From Paenibacillus terrigena DSM 21567 (GTDB taxonomy: Bacteria > Bacillota > Bacilli > Paenibacillales > Paenibacillaceae): a stretch of 64,000 nucleotides of DNA. A program made the translations under genes and the position numbers. Under the pieces are notes generated by a model that did not search any database, had not been told where the DNA came from, and worked only from the letters and a program-made list of their open reading frames with translations. The stretch lies in contig NZ_KB895418.1 of the NCBI RefSeq assembly GCF_000374845.1, positions 1 to 64,000 on the forward strand. The letters are read 5' to 3'. Within the stretch, counting starts at the first letter, position 1. Every line of letters starts with the position of its first letter. This document shows positions 60,074-64,000 of this stretch, piece after piece.

Positions 60074-61453
60074 TTGGCATTTGAAGGATTAACGAATCGG
60101 CTTTCCAGCGTGTTTAGTAAGCTGCGAGGCAAAGGGAAAGTAAGCGAAGAAGATGTGAACGAAGCGATGCGCGAAGTTCGACTCGCACTTCTGGAAGCGG
60201 ACGTGAACTTTAAGGTCGTGAAGGACTTTATCGCGAAAGTCAAAGAGCGTGCCCTAGGTCAAGAAGTAGAGAAGAGCTTCACGCCAGGCATGGTCATTAT
60301 CGACATCGTTAACAAAGAGTTAACGGATCTTATGGGCGGAACGAATGCGAAGCTCGCGAAGTCGAACAAACCGCCGACCGTCATTATGATGGCGGGTCTG
60401 CAAGGGGCCGGTAAGACGACGACCAGCGGTAAGTTGGCGAAGTTGCTCCTGAAGCAGAACCACAAGCCGCTATTGGTGGCAGGCGATATTTATCGTCCCG
60501 CAGCGATCAAGCAGTTGCAGGTGCTCGGCGAACAGATTAAGGTTCCTGTCTTCACGCTTGGAGATCAGACAAGCCCGGTTGAGATTGCGCGTCAAGCTCT
60601 CCAACATGCGAAGGACAATGGACATGATTATCTGATTATCGATACGGCGGGTCGCTTGCATATCGATGAGCAGCTGATGGAAGAGTTGAAGCAAATTCAT
60701 GCCACAGTGAAGCCGGACGAAGTCTTGCTCGTCGTCGATGCGATGACAGGTCAAGATGCGGTTAACGTCGCAGATAGCTTTAATAAGCAACTTGAACTTA
60801 CAGGTGTCGTTCTGACGAAGCTTGATGGCGATACTCGCGGTGGTGCGGCGATTTCGGTTAAGGCTGTAACAGGCTGCCCGATCAAGTTTGCGGCACTAGG
60901 TGAGAAGATTGATGCACTCGAGCCATTCCATCCGGAACGTATGGCTTCCCGTATTCTCGGCATGGGGGATATGTTATCCCTGATCGAGAAAGCTCAATCC
61001 AACATTGATGCAGAGAAAGCGAAAGAAATGGAACGGAAAATGCGCGATGCATCCTTTACGTTCGACGATTTCTTGGAGCAAATGCAGCAAGTGAAGAAGA
61101 TGGGTCCTCTGGATCAGATTCTTGATATGATTCCAGGTATGGGCAAAGTGAAACAAATGAAAGACATCAAAGTCGACGAGAAGCAAATGGGCCGTATCGA
61201 AGCGATTGTGCATTCGATGACCGCGAGAGAGCGGAATGAGCCGGATTTGATCAATCATAGCCGTCGTAAGCGGATTGCAGCAGGCAGTGGGTCGACATTA
61301 ACCGATGTCAACCGATTGATTAAGCAATTCGATGATATGCGTCGTATGATGAAGCAGTTCTCCGATATGATGGGCGGCGGCGGTAAAGGCGCCAAAATGA
61401 TGAAGAACTTAAAGAAGCAAGCCGGAAAAGGCGGTATGAGACCATTTCGTTAA
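60074..61453 (+). CDS. ffh: Signal recognition particle protein Ffh
   Basis: The 459-residue GTPase has an N domain, G domain with GLQGAGKTTTSGKLA (about 104-118), DTAGRLHIDEQL and TKLDGDTRGGAA, and a Met-rich M domain (about 300-459; MRRMMKQFSDMMGGGGKGAK) that binds signal peptides and SRP RNA. TTG start after GGAGGTG. Partner of FtsY. Confidence 0.97.
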   Translation: MAFEGLTNRLSSVFSKLRGKGKVSEEDVNEAMREVRLALLEADVNFKVVKDFIAKVKERALGQEVEKSFTPGMVIIDIVNKELTDLMGGTNAKLAKSNKPPTVIMMAGLQGAGKTTTSGKLAKLLLKQNHKPLLVAGDIYRPAAIKQLQVLGEQIKVPVFTLGDQTSPVEIARQALQHAKDNGHDYLIIDTAGRLHIDEQLMEELKQIHATVKPDEVLLVVDAMTGQDAVNVADSFNKQLELTGVVLTKLDGDTRGGAAISVKAVTGCPIKFAALGEKIDALEPFHPERMASRILGMGDMLSLIEKAQSNIDAEKAKEMERKMRDASFTFDDFLEQMQQVKKMGPLDQILDMIPGMGKVKQMKDIKVDEKQMGRIEAIVHSMTARERNEPDLINHSRRKRIAAGSGSTLTDVNRLIKQFDDMRRMMKQFSDMMGGGGKGAKMMKNLKKQAGKGGMRPFR

Positions 61454-61497
61454 TGGTTCAATATAGACTTGTTAATTAATTGAGGGAGGTGAATTTC

Positions 61498-61770
61498 GTG
61501 GCAGTTCGTATTCGTCTAAAACGCATGGGTGCTCATAAAGCTCCTTCTTATCGTGTTGTTGTTTCTGACTCTCGTTCTCCTCGTGATGGTCGTTTTATCG
61601 AGGAAATCGGTTTCTACAACCCAGTTGCTCAACCAGCAGTTGTGAACATCGATGAAGAAAAAGCACTAAAATGGCTTCAAACAGGCGCTCAAGCTTCCGA
61701 TACTGTTCGCAACTTGCTTAGCAAGGCGGGCGTAATGACTAAGTTCCATGAGCTTAAGCAATCGAAATAA
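61498..61770 (+). CDS. rpsP: 30S ribosomal protein S16
   Basis: The 90-residue protein starts [20 protein letters not shown] and has [16 protein letters not shown]. It is a structural protein of the small subunit. GTG start 61498 follows GGGAGGTG; the upstream frame is not S16. First gene of rpsP-khpA-rimM-trmD. Confidence 0.97.
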   Translation: MAVRIRLKRMGAHKAPSYRVVVSDSRSPRDGRFIEEIGFYNPVAQPAVVNIDEEKALKWLQTGAQASDTVRNLLSKAGVMTKFHELKQSK

Positions 61771-61793
61771 GCTGTTGATTCGGAGGGAATCGT

Positions 61794-62024
61794 ATGGAAG
61801 ATTTAGTAAAAGTTATTGCTAAGGCTTTAGTCGACCATCCGGAGGATGTTCACGTTGAAGTTGTGGAGAAAGAGCATGTCATTGTCTATGAATTAACCGT
61901 TAATCCTGACGATGTTGGGAAGGTCATTGGTAAACAAGGACGGATCGCCAAAGCGCTTCGTACGGTTGTAACATCTGCAGCAGTGAAAGTCAGTAAACGG
62001 GTAACCGTTGACATCGTATCTTAA
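61794..62024 (+). CDS. khpA: KH-domain RNA-binding protein KhpA
   Basis: The 76-residue protein is a single KH domain with the loop VIGKQGRIAKALRTVV (about 43-58). In other Bacillota KhpA with KhpB binds many RNAs and affects cell size. Start after GGAGGG. A terminator follows, so rimM-trmD may use a further promoter. Confidence 0.93.
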   Translation: MEDLVKVIAKALVDHPEDVHVEVVEKEHVIVYELTVNPDDVGKVIGKQGRIAKALRTVVTSAAVKVSKRVTVDIVS

Positions 62025-62033
62025 GTGATCAGA

Positions 62034-62067
62034 GAAGGGGTTGGGATGAATATCCCAGCCTCTTTTT
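62034..62067 (+). terminator. Terminator after khpA
   Basis: GGGG-TGGGAT and ATCCCA-CC-C stem with a TTTTT tract. Confidence 0.85.
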
Positions 62068-62141
62068 CATACCGAACGATGAGGTTGCACATGATAAGAG
62101 CAGCCTTTTACATAGATCAAGATATATTCTAGGAGGTTCTT

Positions 62142-62660
62142 ATGTCGGAACAATTATATACTGTAGGTAAAATTGTCAATACACATGGGATTCGTGGCGA
62201 ACTTAAAATCGTGCCACAGACCGACTTTCCCGATGAGCGTTTTCAACCGAAAAGCAAGCTGTTCTTCCAGCACCCAGAGACGCTGCAACTAATCCCAGTC
62301 GTTGTAGAAAGCTCCAGGTTGCAGAAGAATGTATATGTATTGAAATTCGCGGGATACGGCAATATCAACGATGTCGAGAAGTACAAAGGATGGCTGCTGA
62401 AAATTGCAGATTCCGAGCGTAGAGCACTGGATGAAGATGAATACTATTACAGCGATATCATCGGATGTCAGGTCATGACAGACGAAGGTGAAGAACTTGG
62501 CGTGATTCATGAAATTCTGAGTCCTGGTGCGAATGATGTGTGGGTTGTGAAGCGCAAAAAAGGCGATGATGTTCTGCTGCCGGTTATTGACGATGTCATT
62601 CTGGATATCAATGTTCAGGAGAAGATCATTAAGGTTCACGTGATGGAAGGGTTAATATAG
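62142..62660 (+). CDS. rimM: 16S rRNA processing factor RimM
   Basis: The 172-residue protein has the RimM barrel ([20 protein letters not shown], start) and a PRC-barrel end ([11 protein letters not shown], and [17 protein letters not shown]). It binds S19 and helps mature the 30S head. TAGGAGG precedes the ATG; trmD starts two bases after the stop. Confidence 0.95.
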   Translation: MSEQLYTVGKIVNTHGIRGELKIVPQTDFPDERFQPKSKLFFQHPETLQLIPVVVESSRLQKNVYVLKFAGYGNINDVEKYKGWLLKIADSERRALDEDEYYYSDIIGCQVMTDEGEELGVIHEILSPGANDVWVVKRKKGDDVLLPVIDDVILDINVQEKIIKVHVMEGLI

Positions 62661-62661
62661 T

Positions 62662-63399
62662 ATGCGAATGGATGTCCTTACCTTATTCCCGGAGATGTTC
62701 GAAGGGGTTTTCAATAGCAGTATTTTAGGAAAAGCCCAGGAGAAAGGAATCGTGAAGCTTCGCGCACACAACTTCCGCGAGCACGCCAACAATAAACATA
62801 ATACGGTCGATGACTACCCTTACGGTGGCGGTGGCGGGATGGTTCTCAAGGCTGAGCCGATTTTCTCGGCAGTAGAGTCCTTGATCGAAGAAGATGCCCC
62901 GAAACCGCGTGTCATTCTAATGTGCCCGCAAGGGGAACGCTATACACAGGCAAAGGCCGAAGAGCTTGCCAAGGAAGAGCATCTCATCTTTATTTGCGGA
63001 CATTACGAAGGCTATGACGAGCGGATACGTGAATATCTGGTGACTGACGAGCTGTCTGTAGGTGATTATGTCTTAACCGGCGGTGAGCTGCCGGCGATGA
63101 CGATTATCGATAGCGTGGCGCGGCTGCTCCCAGGCGTCCTAGGAAATGAGACGTCAGCCGTTACAGATTCCTTCAGCACAGGGCTTCTGGAATATCCGCA
63201 TTATACGCGGCCTGCCGATTTTCGCGGTATGAAGGTACCGGATATTTTGTTATCCGGTCATCATGCGAATGTGGAAGCGTGGCGTAAGCAGCAATCGTTG
63301 CGCCGGACGTTAGAGCGGCGGCCTGATCTGCTTGAGCATGTGGAGTTAAATAAGAAAGAAAAGAAATGGCTACAAGACATATTAAATGAACAGGCTTAA
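62662..63399 (+). CDS. trmD: tRNA (guanine37-N1)-methyltransferase TrmD
   Basis: The 245-residue SPOUT enzyme has [12 protein letters not shown] at the start, [10 protein letters not shown] (about 54-63), [11 protein letters not shown] (about 113-123) and the knot segment [15 protein letters not shown] (about 132-146). It makes m1G37 and prevents frameshifts. Coupled to rimM. Two hairpins follow. Confidence 0.96.
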   Translation: MRMDVLTLFPEMFEGVFNSSILGKAQEKGIVKLRAHNFREHANNKHNTVDDYPYGGGGGMVLKAEPIFSAVESLIEEDAPKPRVILMCPQGERYTQAKAEELAKEEHLIFICGHYEGYDERIREYLVTDELSVGDYVLTGGELPAMTIIDSVARLLPGVLGNETSAVTDSFSTGLLEYPHYTRPADFRGMKVPDILLSGHHANVEAWRKQQSLRRTLERRPDLLEHVELNKKEKKWLQDILNEQA

Positions 63400-63425
63400 C
63401 GCGAAAATCAAATATTATTCGATGA

Positions 63426-63528
63426 TACACCTTTCAGCTTCTAGTCTGGAAGGTGTTTTTTTATTGCAGCTTCGAAAAAAAAGAATGTCGCAGAATTGAC
63501 GATTTATCAGTCGATTCTGCGACATTCG
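63426..63528. terminator. Two hairpins between trmD and a convergent gene
   Basis: ACACCTT/AAGGTGT with TTTTTTT at 63426-63463 ends trmD. A 14-bp perfect stem (GAATGTCGCAGAAT/ATTCTGCGACATTC) at 63483-63527 likely serves both directions. Confidence 0.85.
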
Positions 63529-63574
63529 TAGGCACATATCACGATTTTTCTGCTGTTATTCGTTCTTCAAGAAT

Positions 63575-64000
63575 TTAGTTGCCTTTTGGTACCGTTACCG
63601 TTGCGCTGACCGATGAGCTCAGTCCCGCATGATCAAATACCGTATACGTTACTGTATATACACGGCCAGTTCCGCGACCTGATCGTTCTGCGCGCAGCTT
63701 AAACGAAGTGTCAGGCGTTCCGTACGCAGCATCTTGAATATCGTTGCTCGTGTTTCCATCACCCAAGTTATTATCGTCCTCATTGCTCGTGATCGAGGTC
63801 AGCTCGAAAGAGGAGATCCCTGAAAATTGATCACTATTCGTTATAGTCACCTCGATAGGCACCATTTTATGATTTGGTGGCGACAAAACTGTTTTGTCTA
63901 AGGTTAATGCTATCGTTGGAGGGGTTTTATCGATTTTGAGCTGGATTGATTGCGGTTTCTCAACATTACCAGCGTTATCTATACCACGGTATTCCACAAC
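63575..64000 (-). CDS. C-terminal part of a large secreted Ig-like repeat protein
   Basis: The 141 visible residues open with YRGIDNAGNVEKPQSIQLKI, then DKTPPTIALTLDKTVLSPPN, the linker pattern of repeated Ig-like/OmpL47-type domains in Paenibacillus extracellular enzymes, and end with a beta domain (YTVTYTVFDHAGLSSSVSAT). The frame is open through the window edge, so start, signal peptide and any catalytic part are outside. The apparent start near 63997 is internal. Confidence 0.75.
   Translation of the reverse strand, partial: VVEYRGIDNAGNVEKPQSIQLKIDKTPPTIALTLDKTVLSPPNHKMVPIEVTITNSDQFSGISSFELTSITSNEDDNNLGDGNTSNDIQDAAYGTPDTSFKLRAERSGRGTGRVYTVTYTVFDHAGLSSSVSATVTVPKGN

Noticed and set aside
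61454-61497. SRP RNA or tRNA genes next to ffh
   Set aside because: I found no tRNA cloverleaf or SRP Alu/S-domain sequence in the short intergenic spaces; no rRNA or tRNA gene is visible in the window.

Overview
The window looks like a chromosome segment of a Paenibacillus-type Bacillota. The right half has the Bacillus/Paenibacillus gene order rsmD-coaD-ylbJ-ylbL-tmcAL-yceD-rpmF-fapR-plsX-fabH-fabD-fabG-acpP-fabF-rnc-smc-ftsY-ylxM-ffh-rpsP-khpA-rimM-trmD. Strong purine-rich Shine-Dalgarno sites, TTG/GTG starts, a sporulation gene (ylbJ) and a FapR operator fit this.

Left part, about 1-29 kb: an AT-rich accessory island that reads as a mosaic of small gene cassettes. Most genes point rightwards and are short: lipoproteins, an ECF sigma/anti-sigma pair, a methyltransferase, a beta-lactamase-fold hydrolase, a GyrI-like protein, a TPR-Imm51 immunity protein, phosphotransferases, glyoxalase-fold proteins and an ABC exporter. 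Nearly all are separated by one composite repeat that I could trace in 20 full or partial copies. It consists of site A (core CTAACGGGACACGATAG), a terminator-like hairpin built on GCTGCC with strongly covarying stems, and site B (core CTAACGGGCAGGATAG). Site A sits at or just after a stop codon and site B just before the next gene. A few boundaries carry a different, integron attC-like sequence. No integron integrase was found. A simple XerC/D-like tyrosine recombinase stands at the right end of the array, 72 bp after the last A-like site. Broken mobile elements lie among the cassettes: a Tn554 TnpC relic, a tyrosine recombinase tail, and a serine-recombinase element with its own replication-type HTH protein.

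About 26.3-31.2 kb: a decayed Tn7-like/TniQ module with a TniQ protein, a short TniB/TnsC-like ATPase, the tyrosine recombinase, an IS256 remnant and a duplicated terminator plus end-like segment. No TnsA/TnsB transposase is present in the window.

About 31.2-41 kb: ordinary chromosomal genes, including prephenate dehydratase, an S66 carboxypeptidase, a DinB-fold protein, a MurG homologue, a phosphotransferase, a YjbR-type protein and the exonuclease YhaM, plus two small paralogous Sm/SH3-like membrane proteins. About 41-63.4 kb: the core block covering fatty acid/phospholipid synthesis and its regulator FapR, chromosome condensation (Smc), protein targeting (FtsY, Ffh, YlxM) and ribosome/tRNA maturation (RpsP, KhpA, RimM, TrmD). 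The right edge cuts a large secreted protein encoded on the minus strand.
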